Below, piece by piece: positions 25,215 through 32,502 of a stretch of DNA of 64,000 nucleotides. Each line of letters opens with the position of its first letter. Position 1 is the stretch's first letter. Source of the stretch: SZAS-79 sp965279075 (GTDB taxonomy: Bacteria > Pseudomonadota > Gammaproteobacteria > Burkholderiales > SG8-39); contig CBDIHI010000012.1 of NCBI GenBank assembly GCA_965279075.1, positions 186,001-250,000 of the forward strand, in the 5' to 3' direction. The notes under the pieces were generated by a model, which saw only the letters and a program-made list of their open reading frames with translations, did no database searches and was not told where the DNA came from. Both the position numbers and the translations under genes were made by a program.

Positions 25215-26450
25215 CTAGTCCCGTTTCACGACGAAGCTGGCCACGGTCGTGCAACTGCCGCCGATGTTGAGGGTCTGGAAGGTGTTCGCACCCTCGACCT
25301 GGCAGTCGCCTGCGGTCCCCGTGACCTGCTTCGCCGCATCGAGAAGCATGCGCGCACCGGTCGCCCCCACGGGGTGCCCCGTGCCGATCAGCCCGCCGCT
25401 GGGATTGACCGGTAGCCTGCCGCCGGGCGCGATGTCGCCCGATTCGACCGCCTTCCACGATTCGCCGGGAGCGGTCAGCCCGAAGTGGTCGATCGCCATG
25501 TACTCGGTGGTCGTGAAGCAGTCGTGCGTTTCGATCCCGTCCAGCGCGTCCGGCCCCGCGATCCCCGCGCGATGCCATGCGGCGGTGATCGCTTCACGCA
25601 CGTGCGGCAGCACATAGGGCTGCCCGCGGCTGCGCTCCAGCTTCTCGCCCATCAGCAGGCTCGCAGTGCGATGGCCCCAGCCGGCGATATAGGGCAGCTG
25701 TTCCAGCCTGCCGCCGCGGCGCTTCGCGTAGGCCTCGGCAAACGCGGCCGAGGCGAGGATCACCGCTGCGCCGCCGTCAGTGATCTGCCCGCAGTCCTGC
25801 CTGCGGATGCGGCCTTCGATCACCGGGTTGGCCTCGTCGTCCTCGCGGAAACTCGCTGCCGTGTACTTCCACGCGCGGGTCTGCGAGTTCGGGTTGCGCT
25901 TCGCGTTGCCCAGGTTGATCTCGGCGATCCGCCCGAGGTGTTCGTACTTCAGGCCGTAGCGGCGGTCGTACTCGTCGCCGAGTGTGCTGAACATGTGCGG
26001 CCACATGAATTTCGCGTTCCCGCCTTCGTGCCCGACCCATGCGGCCGCGGCCTGGTTCTTCGCGGCCTGGTCGCCATGCACGTTCCTCTCTTCCTCCGCG
26101 CCGAGCACCAGCGCGGATTCGTAGCGCCCCGCTTCGATCTCGGCCATGGCGGCGAGGATGGCCATGCTGGAGGAAGCACAGGCGGCTTCGTGACGCGAAG
26201 CCGGCGTACCGTAGAACGCCGGGATCGTCGAGGCTACCATCGCGCCAAGATGGGCCTGGTTGCGGTGCAGTTCGCCGAAGGCGTTGCCGACGTGGATCGT
26301 CGCGATCTCCCCGGGCCGCATGTCGCAGGCCGACAAGGCGCCGAGCGTGGTGTCGCGAACGATCGAAGAGATGTCCTCGCCGCCGCGCGACCAGTTCTTC
26401 GCGAAGTCGGTCTGGTAGCCGCCGAGCACGTAAACCCGCTGCGCTGGCAT
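25215..26450 (-). CDS. Thiolase family protein (SCP-x/acetyl-CoA acetyltransferase type)
   Basis: A 411-residue thiolase superfamily member. The nucleophile Cys lies in HEAACASSSMAIL (about residue 91). Further motifs are DCGQITDGGAAVILAS, GIETHDCFTTTEYMAID, and NPSGGLIGTGHPVGATGARM with the catalytic His. The C terminus reads GGSCTTVASFVVKRD and lacks the usual CxG catalytic motif, as in SCP-x-like thiolases. It is first gene of the run extending to the carotenoid oxygenase, and its upstream region carries the TetR-type operator shared with the regulator at 31360. It probably performs thiolytic cleavage of a beta-ketoacyl-CoA. Confidence 0.88.
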   Translation of the reverse strand: MPAQRVYVLGGYQTDFAKNWSRGGEDISSIVRDTTLGALSACDMRPGEIATIHVGNAFGELHRNQAHLGAMVASTIPAFYGTPASRHEAACASSSMAILAAMAEIEAGRYESALVLGAEEERNVHGDQAAKNQAAAAWVGHEGGNAKFMWPHMFSTLGDEYDRRYGLKYEHLGRIAEINLGNAKRNPNSQTRAWKYTAASFREDDEANPVIEGRIRRQDCGQITDGGAAVILASAAFAEAYAKRRGGRLEQLPYIAGWGHRTASLLMGEKLERSRGQPYVLPHVREAITAAWHRAGIAGPDALDGIETHDCFTTTEYMAIDHFGLTAPGESWKAVESGDIAPGGRLPVNPSGGLIGTGHPVGATGARMLLDAAKQVTGTAGDCQVEGANTFQTLNIGGSCTTVASFVVKRD

Positions 26451-26494
26451 GGGTGCCTCCTCCTGGGGGAACGCCTGATTGGGACCAGCGCGAC

Positions 26495-26522
26495 CTTACG
26501 ACCGACCGTGCTATTTTGCAAG
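26495..26522 (-). promoter_or_regulatory. TetR-type operator candidate upstream of the thiolase operon
   Basis: The core TTACGACCGACCGTGCTATT occurs 45-72 bases before the thiolase ATG. Nearly the same sequence in the same plus-strand orientation (CTACGACCGATCGTGCTTTT) is found 14 bases upstream of the tetR gene at 31374. The conserved stretch TACGACCGAyCGTGCT is palindromic around ACGA/TCGT. Two copies in front of two catabolic transcription units point to common control. Confidence 0.6.
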
Positions 26523-26586
26523 CCGGTGCGGTTCGCTCTGCGAGCGACAGGAGAGGGCGGCGCGGGCTTGCCGCGCCGCCGCAACG

Positions 26587-28173
26587 TCAATGAGCGGGTG
26601 CTGTCGCGTGGGTTTCGCCGGGCGGCGCTGTGGGCACGGAAGCAGCGCTCTGGGTGCGTGCGCAGGCGTAGAGGATGCCCGCCACGCCAAGGTAACTCAG
26701 GGCCACCAGCGGCATCTTCGCGACCCCGATGGCCTCGCTGTGCATGAGCCCGAAGAACGTCAGCACCGCGCCCGCGAGGGCGAACGCGGCGGCCTTGCCG
26801 AACGCACGGTCGATCATGCAGGCCGTGATCGCGGCGAGCACGAGGCTTACGAGGATCGCGCCGCTGCCCATCACCTCCAGCCCGTGGTACAGCACGCCCA
26901 CCTGCCCGAGCTTGTCGAGGCCCAGGGCGGCGGCGTTGGTGCCCGCGGCACCCAGGGCGCTGTCGATCTGCAGCTTGCCCCAGGCCGCCACCTGGGGCAC
27001 CAGCGACAGGATGACCGCGGGCGCGTGGCTGCGCGGCGTCTCCTGGAAAGCCTGCGCGCCGATCAGCATGCCGATGTAGAGCAGGATCGGCGAGATCGCG
27101 ACCACCGGGATCAGCGCCATCATCAATGCGAGGATGCCGAACCACGACAGCACCAGCACCATCACGCCCGTGGCCGCCGAATAGCCGATGCGCCCGCCGA
27201 TGGCCTTCCAGCCCGGGTGGCCGATGTAGACGGCGTTGATGAAGGGGTTGCCCATCAGGCAGCCGATGAGGCTCACCACGCCGTCGGCGGTCAGCACGCG
27301 CGTGGTCGGGAAGCTGTCGCCGCCGGCTTCCGCGCTCTCGACGTTGTCCATGGCCTCGACCAGGTCGTAGAGCCCGAACGGGATCGCGGTGACGAGGATG
27401 ATGCCTATGAACTCGAAGCCCGAGAACACGTGGCCGAAGGCTGGCATCGGCAGCGAGAAACCGAACGTGGCGAACGAGGCCCCGAGGTTCGCGACGCTCA
27501 TGCCGCCGAAGTTGAGGCCCAGCGCGGTCGAACCCCACGCGATCGCGGACCCGACCCCGATCGCAACCAGCCCCGCCGGGATCCCCTTGTAGTAGCGCAC
27601 GCCACCCAGCCAGCTCGCCAGCAGGATCGCGAAGCACACGATGCCGATCACCGGCGTCATGTACATCTCCAGGCCGGGCCGCATCGAAATGAACGCGATC
27701 GAAACCCCGGCCAGCGCACCGAGCAGCGCTGCGCGCGGCGTGATGCGGCGGATCAGAGGCGCGATGAAGCCGCCCGCCATCAGCACGAAGCTCTGCACGA
27801 ACACCCAGGTGAGGCCCGCTTCCCAGCCCTTGACCGGGTCGCCGGTCTTCGCTGCGATCGGCAGCATGATCACGAACACCACGATGAACATGTGCGGCAC
27901 GCTGATGCCGGAGGGCAGGGCGCACACGTCGCTGCGCCCCGAGGACTTCGCCAGCCGGTAGGCGAGCCACGCGTAGTAGACGGTGCTGAGGAACAGCATC
28001 AGCCCGGTGGCCGGCAGGATGCGGCCGAAGACCAGGTCGTCGGGGAGCTTCAGCACGTAGCGCAGCAGCGCGGTCAGCGTGAGCAGGTTGACGAGGATGT
28101 TGGTGCCGAAACCGAAGAAGGCGTTCCAGTCGCCGGGCACCCAGACGGCCGGCTTGAAGGCGGTGCTGTTCAT
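26587..28173 (-). CDS. NCS2-like (xanthine/uracil-type) permease
   Basis: A 528-residue integral membrane protein with about 12-14 hydrophobic segments, related to the nucleobase-cation-symport-2/AzgA-like group. It has the N-terminal region FFGFGTNILVNLL, ALPSGISVPHMF, PFGLYDLVEAMDNVESAEAGG in the substrate-binding helix region, and GCLMGNPFINAVYIGHPGWKA. It begins 17 bases after the isochorismatase-type hydrolase and shares its candidate sigma-54 promoter, so it probably imports the nitrogenous substrate of that enzyme (a ureide, biuret or nucleobase). Confidence 0.82.
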   Translation of the reverse strand: MNSTAFKPAVWVPGDWNAFFGFGTNILVNLLTLTALLRYVLKLPDDLVFGRILPATGLMLFLSTVYYAWLAYRLAKSSGRSDVCALPSGISVPHMFIVVFVIMLPIAAKTGDPVKGWEAGLTWVFVQSFVLMAGGFIAPLIRRITPRAALLGALAGVSIAFISMRPGLEMYMTPVIGIVCFAILLASWLGGVRYYKGIPAGLVAIGVGSAIAWGSTALGLNFGGMSVANLGASFATFGFSLPMPAFGHVFSGFEFIGIILVTAIPFGLYDLVEAMDNVESAEAGGDSFPTTRVLTADGVVSLIGCLMGNPFINAVYIGHPGWKAIGGRIGYSAATGVMVLVLSWFGILALMMALIPVVAISPILLYIGMLIGAQAFQETPRSHAPAVILSLVPQVAAWGKLQIDSALGAAGTNAAALGLDKLGQVGVLYHGLEVMGSGAILVSLVLAAITACMIDRAFGKAAAFALAGAVLTFFGLMHSEAIGVAKMPLVALSYLGVAGILYACARTQSAASVPTAPPGETHATAPAH

Positions 28174-28190
28174 GGTCTGCTCTCCCCTTT

Positions 28191-28898
28191 CTAGTGTGTC
28201 GTTGCCGGCTGTTCCGAATCGTTTCGCGCTGCCTGCAGTCCTGCGATCACGCGCGCCGAATCGGAGACCCAGCCGAAGATGCCGCCCTGCGCTTCGATCA
28301 TCCGCAGCCCGGCTGCGTGAAACTCCGGGAAGTACGAGGCGCAGCAGTCGCCCGGCACGATGCAGCGGTAGCCGCGGTCGTTCGCCTCGCGTACCGTCGT
28401 GTGCACGCAGACTTCGGTGGTCACGCCGCAGACGACCAGGGATTCGATGCCGCGCTGGTGCAGGCGCGCCTGCAGGTCGGTCGCGTAGAACGCGCCCTTG
28501 CCGGGCTTGTCGATCACCAGTTCGCCGGGCAGCGGGGCGAGCGACGGGACGATTTCGTGGCCGGGTTCGCCGCGCACGAGGATGCGGCCCATCGGCCCGG
28601 GATCGCCGATGCGCAGGCTGGGCGCGCCCCGTTCGACTTTTGAGCGGGGCGCATCGCTGAGGTCAGGCAGGTGGCCTTCGCGGGTGTGGACGACCATGAG
28701 GCCGAACGAGCGGGCCGCGGCGAGCAACGCCTTGCAGGGTCCGACCGCTGCCTGGAGCAGCGAGACGTCGTTGCCCAGTGTCTCGCCGAACCCGCCGGGT
28801 TCGAGGAAATCGCGCTGCATGTCGATGATCACGATCGCGGTGCGCGCAGGGTCGATCCTGATCGCTTCCGGCCTGGCCTTGATGATTGCGACTTTCAT
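28191..28898 (-). CDS. Isochorismatase-family cysteine hydrolase (ureide/biuret amidase-like)
   Basis: A 235-residue cysteine amidohydrolase. The catalytic triad of the family is visible: Asp in VIIDMQRDFL, Lys in IDKPGKGAFYAT, and Cys in VCGVTTEVCVHTT. GVTTEVCV resembles biuret hydrolase (BiuH), ureidoacrylate amidase (RutB) and N-carbamoylsarcosine amidase more than siderophore isochorismatases. The ATG at 28898 has GAGGGGAG upstream. It forms a two-gene unit with the NCS2 permease behind a sigma-54-like promoter, which fits nitrogen scavenging. The exact substrate is inference. Confidence 0.85.
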   Translation of the reverse strand: MKVAIIKARPEAIRIDPARTAIVIIDMQRDFLEPGGFGETLGNDVSLLQAAVGPCKALLAAARSFGLMVVHTREGHLPDLSDAPRSKVERGAPSLRIGDPGPMGRILVRGEPGHEIVPSLAPLPGELVIDKPGKGAFYATDLQARLHQRGIESLVVCGVTTEVCVHTTVREANDRGYRCIVPGDCCASYFPEFHAAGLRMIEAQGGIFGWVSDSARVIAGLQAARNDSEQPATTH

Positions 28899-28928
28899 AC
28901 TGCTCCCCTCGCTGTGCGCGAAGGGAAG

Positions 28929-28944
28929 TGCAAGAATCAGACCA
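28929..28944 (-). promoter_or_regulatory. Sigma-54 promoter candidate for the amidase-permease unit
   Basis: On the minus strand TGGTCTGATTCTTGCA matches the -24/-12 consensus TGGCACG-N4-TTGCA at GG, G7 and all of TTGCA, with correct spacing. The predicted start of transcription near 28918 gives a 20-nt leader holding the GAGGGGAG ribosome site. Sigma-54 control suggests nitrogen-limitation induction through NtrC. Confidence 0.5.
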
Positions 28945-29062
28945 GCCGGGTTCTGCGGGGAGATGCCACGGGAATCAGCGTGTTACCCGGGCTCGCGCAC
29001 AAGGCATGGCGCAGGCCGGGTGCGCTCTGCGCATTGGTGGTGCAGGCAGGCTGACTCTTCCC

Positions 29063-30736
29063 TTACGAGTTGATTGCGGCCCTTGCGCGAAGCTCGCGCT
29101 TCAGCACTTTGCCCACCGGGTTCCTCGGCAGGGCCTCGAGCATCACGAGCCGCTCCGGCAGCTTGTAGGAGGCGACCTTCTTCTCGGTGCGCAGGAATGC
29201 AACCAGTTCGTGCAGGGCGACCTCGGCGCCGGCCTGCGGGACGACGCAGGCGCAAACGCGCTCCCCCAGGTTGTCGTCCGGGTAGCCGACGATGGCGGCT
29301 TCGCGCACCTTGGGATGCGCGAGCAGAAGCGCTTCGAGCTCCTCGGACGAAATGTTGAAGCCGCCGCGCACGATGATGTCCTTGAGCCGACCGACGAAGC
29401 GGTAGAGCTCGTTGCGCGTTCCCGCAATCTCGAACAGGTCGCCGGACCGGTAGTAGTCGTCGGCATCGAACGCACGCGCCGTCATGTCAGGGGCGCGGAA
29501 GTATCCCGAGAAGATCGCGGGGCCGCGAACGCGCAGTTCGCCGGGCTTGCCTGGCGCGGCAATCTCCTCGCCCGTATCCGGGTCCACGAGGCGGGTGCGC
29601 ACGCGCTTCGCGACGGGCAGCTTCCATTCGTGGCCGTCGACCCCGAAGCGCGGGAAGTAGTTGGCGCGCAGCGCCGGGTCCGGCAGGTCGAGCGCGCTGG
29701 CGGTGAGCGAGGCGCCCTCGTTGGTGCCGAAATAGTTGATGACGTCGATGCCGTAAGTCTCGGTGAACACGCGGACGGTCCATTCGGCCAGCGGCCCGCC
29801 GCCGGAGCCGATGGCGCGCAGGCGCGACCCCCGGATGCCCTCCATCAGCGTGGGATTCTGAGCGAGCGTCGCGAGGATCGCCGGCGCGGCCACTGTGTAG
29901 TCGATCGCCTCGTCGCGGACCTGTGCGAGGAACACCTCGAGGTTGAAAGGGTGGTGCATGACGAGCTTCGCGCCGATCTGCAGCCAGGGCAGGAACTGTC
30001 CCGCGATGCCCGCCATGTTCACCAGCGGGAAGGCGTTCAGCAGGTGGCAGCCCGGCGTGAGCCCGCCCGACAGGATGATGTTCTCGGGGATCGCCAGCCA
30101 CTCGTTGTGGCTGCGCGGGACGCCCTTGGGCACGCCTTCGGTGCCCGAGGTCCAGCAGATCGTGAAGATGTCGTTCGCGTCCACGCGGTGTTCGCGCTCC
30201 CGTCCCGCGACACGCGCGGGATCGGCGTCCCAGTGCGGCAGCCGGTCGATCGCGAGCACCGTCCGCACCGAAGGGTGCCGGGCGGCGAGCGAGTGCATCA
30301 TCGCCGCATGGTCGTGGCGCAGGATGCGCGCAGCGGTGACGATTGCGCGGGGCTGCGTCACGCCAAGGATGTGCTCCAGCTCGTGCTCGCGGTACTGCAC
30401 CGGCACCGGCGTGACGACGACGCCGAGCTTCGCGCAGGCGAGGTACAGGGCGGGCAGTTCCACGCAATTGGGCAGTTGCACGCAGAGGATGTCGTCGCCC
30501 CCGAAGCCGAGTTCGATGAGCGCAGTCGCGTACATGTCGACTTCGGCCGACAGCGCGCGCCAGCTGAGTCGGCGGGGCGCGCCGTCGATGAACTCCGCAC
30601 GGTTAGGGGCGTCGACCAGCGCCTCCGCGTCCGGATGGGCGTGCAGGGCGTCGGAGAGCCAGTCGTGGATGCGGCGCGTTCCCCACCATCCACGTGCCGT
30701 GTACTCGTCTATGCGTCTCTGCGGGCTCATGATCAT
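29063..30736 (-). CDS. AMP-dependent acyl-CoA ligase/aryl-acid adenylating enzyme
   Basis: A 557-residue ANL-superfamily enzyme that activates a carboxylic acid with ATP. Motifs are ICWTSGTEGVPKGVPRS (P-loop, ~195-211), YFGTNEG, YYRSGDLFEI, FVGRLKDIIVRGGFN (hinge), and the catalytic Lys in PRNPVGKVLKRELR. The N-terminal ~35 residues (RGWWGTRRIHDWL) resemble 2,3-dihydroxybenzoate-AMP ligases. It begins 21 bases after the TetR gene, forming a regulator-ligase unit, and probably feeds a CoA thioester to the thiolase operon that shares the operator. The acid it activates is not known. Confidence 0.88.
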   Translation of the reverse strand: MIMSPQRRIDEYTARGWWGTRRIHDWLSDALHAHPDAEALVDAPNRAEFIDGAPRRLSWRALSAEVDMYATALIELGFGGDDILCVQLPNCVELPALYLACAKLGVVVTPVPVQYREHELEHILGVTQPRAIVTAARILRHDHAAMMHSLAARHPSVRTVLAIDRLPHWDADPARVAGREREHRVDANDIFTICWTSGTEGVPKGVPRSHNEWLAIPENIILSGGLTPGCHLLNAFPLVNMAGIAGQFLPWLQIGAKLVMHHPFNLEVFLAQVRDEAIDYTVAAPAILATLAQNPTLMEGIRGSRLRAIGSGGGPLAEWTVRVFTETYGIDVINYFGTNEGASLTASALDLPDPALRANYFPRFGVDGHEWKLPVAKRVRTRLVDPDTGEEIAAPGKPGELRVRGPAIFSGYFRAPDMTARAFDADDYYRSGDLFEIAGTRNELYRFVGRLKDIIVRGGFNISSEELEALLLAHPKVREAAIVGYPDDNLGERVCACVVPQAGAEVALHELVAFLRTEKKVASYKLPERLVMLEALPRNPVGKVLKRELRARAAINS

Positions 30737-30757
30737 GGAGTGCCTGGGGGGCGTCTT

Positions 30758-31360
30758 TCAGCGGGTGTAGGTGTCGAGCAGCCGGTCGAAAGCGGCGCGG
30801 GCGCGCTTCGCGTGGTGGTCGGTGCGCAGCAGCCGTCGCGCATGGTGGTGGGCGTGCACGATGCCGAGGAACTCGAAGGCGAACTGCGCAGGGTCGGCCT
30901 TCCTGCCGAATTGCGCCGCGTCGACCGCCTGGCGGGCCATGCGCTCGATCGTGCCCTGCATCTTGCCGTGGCCTTCGACCACGGCGGCGCGCATCGGCCC
31001 GTCGGGCGCGTCGTCGAATTCGAACGCTGCGGATGTGAGGATGTCGCCGCGCGGGACCGTGCCGGAGTGGATCCAGTCCATCCAGCCGTCGAACAGGCGC
31101 CGGATGCGCGGCACTCCGCGCGGTTCCTTCACGGCGGGGCGCAGTACGCGTTCCACGAACATGGATTCGGCCAGGTGCAGTGCCTGGATCTGCAGGTCTT
31201 CCTTGGAATCGAAATGCGCGAACAGCCCGCTCTTCGAGATGCCTGCCTGGCCTGCCAGCGTGCCGAAGGTCAGCCCGGCGAATCCCACGCGGCTCGCGAG
31301 GGCAAGCGCTTCGCGCAGGACCCTGTCCTTGGTCTTTGCGCTCTTCGGGATCGTGGCCAT
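30758..31360 (-). CDS. TetR family transcriptional regulator
   Basis: A 200-residue regulator with an N-terminal TetR HTH (KDRVLREALALASRVGFAGL ... LAGQAGISKSGLFAHFDSKED) and an all-helical ligand domain with a His-rich stretch near residue 170 (VHAHHHARR). It is followed by the acyl-CoA ligase in the same direction. The operator-like sequence 14 bases before its ATG also precedes the thiolase operon, so it most likely represses itself, the ligase and the thiolase run. Its inducer is probably an acyl-CoA (inference from family and context). Confidence 0.9.
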   Translation of the reverse strand: MATIPKSAKTKDRVLREALALASRVGFAGLTFGTLAGQAGISKSGLFAHFDSKEDLQIQALHLAESMFVERVLRPAVKEPRGVPRIRRLFDGWMDWIHSGTVPRGDILTSAAFEFDDAPDGPMRAAVVEGHGKMQGTIERMARQAVDAAQFGRKADPAQFAFEFLGIVHAHHHARRLLRTDHHAKRARAAFDRLLDTYTR

Positions 31361-31373
31361 CGAGGCCGCGATG

Positions 31374-31400
31374 CTACGACCGATCGTGCTTTTCTACAAT
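31374..31400 (-). promoter_or_regulatory. TetR-type operator candidate upstream of tetR
   Basis: CTACGACCGATCGTGCTTTT followed by CTACAAT, in the gap between tetR and the divergent TAXI-TRAP operon. It is near-identical to the site at 26495. The central ACGA-N4-TCGT dyad is better formed here than in the thiolase copy. Confidence 0.6.
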
Positions 31401-31519
31401 ATGGAAATGTCCAGGGAGGGTCGCCGCGCCCTTCTCCGGTAGAATTCTCGTTCTGCGCAGGCCACCGGGATTTCGATCCGACCACAAACCAGGCCGCGCC
31501 CGACCTATAGGAGGGTTGA

Positions 31520-32491
31520 ATGAGATCACCAATGAAGACCACGCTGCGCATCGCCGCAGCCTTTGCGGCCGGCCTCGCGTTTGCCGGCGGCGCGTCCGCG
31601 CAGAACCTCTCCATCGCCACCGGCGGCACAGGGGGCGTTTATTACCCTCTGGGCGGCGGCATGGCCGCGGCCCTGTCCAAGTTCGTGCCCGGCATGCAGG
31701 CCACCGCCGAAGTGACCGGGGGCTCGGTGGACAACCTCAAGCTGATCGGCAGCGGCAAGCCCTACATCGCGCTGGCCATGGCCGACGCGAGCCAGGACGC
31801 GTTCAAGGGCGAGGACAAGTTCAAGGGCCACCCGGTCCCGCTGAAGACGCTGATGGTCCTCTACCCGAACCGCATGCACGTGGTGTCGATTGAAGGGCGC
31901 GGCGTCACGAAGATGGCCGACCTGAAAGGCAAGCGCGTTTCCACCGGTTCCCCCGGAAGCGCGACCGAAGTGATGGCCTTTCGCGTCATCGAGGCGGCGG
32001 GCCTCGACAAGGACAAGGACATGAAGCGTGAACGCCTCGGCGTGGCCGAGTCGGTCAACGCGGTCAAGGACGGCAAGATCGACGCGTTCTTCTGGGTCGG
32101 CGGCCTGCCGACGGCTTCCGTCACCGACCTCGCCAACACCCCGGGCACCAAGATCAGGATGGTCGATCACGCCGAAACGGTCGCCGGCATGAACAAGAAG
32201 TACGGCAACCTTTACGTCGAGGACGTGATTCCCAAGGCCATGTACAAGGGCATGGACGCGGACAACAAGCAGGCCACCGTGATGAACATCCTGGTCACGC
32301 ACGCGAACATGGACGACAAGACGGCCTACAACATCGTCAAGACGATCTTCGACAAGCGCGCCGACCTGATCGCGGTCCATAAGGAAGCCGAGAACTTCAA
32401 GCTCGAGAACCAGAAGGCGTCGGCCTCGCCGATCCCCTTCCACCCGGGGGCCCTCAAGTACTTCGCCGAGAAGGGCATCAAGGTCAACTGA
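31520..32491 (+). CDS. TAXI family TRAP transporter solute-binding protein
   Basis: A 323-residue periplasmic receptor. The signal peptide ends at about GGASAQ, and the TAXI hallmark follows: LSIATGGTGGVYYPLGGGMA. It also has VTGGSVDNLKLIGSGKPYIALA and GKRVSTGSPGSATEVMAFRV. The start ATG at 31520 has GGAGGG upstream; an internal ATG at 31532 is possible. It is the first gene of a three-gene run with the fused permease and a flavoprotein. TAXI receptors bind glutamate or other small carboxylates; the ligand here is probably the flavoprotein's substrate. Confidence 0.94.
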   Translation: MRSPMKTTLRIAAAFAAGLAFAGGASAQNLSIATGGTGGVYYPLGGGMAAALSKFVPGMQATAEVTGGSVDNLKLIGSGKPYIALAMADASQDAFKGEDKFKGHPVPLKTLMVLYPNRMHVVSIEGRGVTKMADLKGKRVSTGSPGSATEVMAFRVIEAAGLDKDKDMKRERLGVAESVNAVKDGKIDAFFWVGGLPTASVTDLANTPGTKIRMVDHAETVAGMNKKYGNLYVEDVIPKAMYKGMDADNKQATVMNILVTHANMDDKTAYNIVKTIFDKRADLIAVHKEAENFKLENQKASASPIPFHPGALKYFAEKGIKVN

Positions 32492-32502
32492 AGACCGGCC
32501 CC

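Noticed and set aside
28945..29000. A second sigma-54-like sequence (TGGCATCTCCCCGCAG) before the amidase gene
   Set aside because: The GG and GC elements are one base too close, so the site at 28929-28944 with exact spacing was preferred.
28886..31510. An 874-codon plus-strand frame across the CoA ligase and tetR genes
   Set aside because: The opposite strand holds two well-motifed genes; the frame has no recognisable domain and spans their promoter region.
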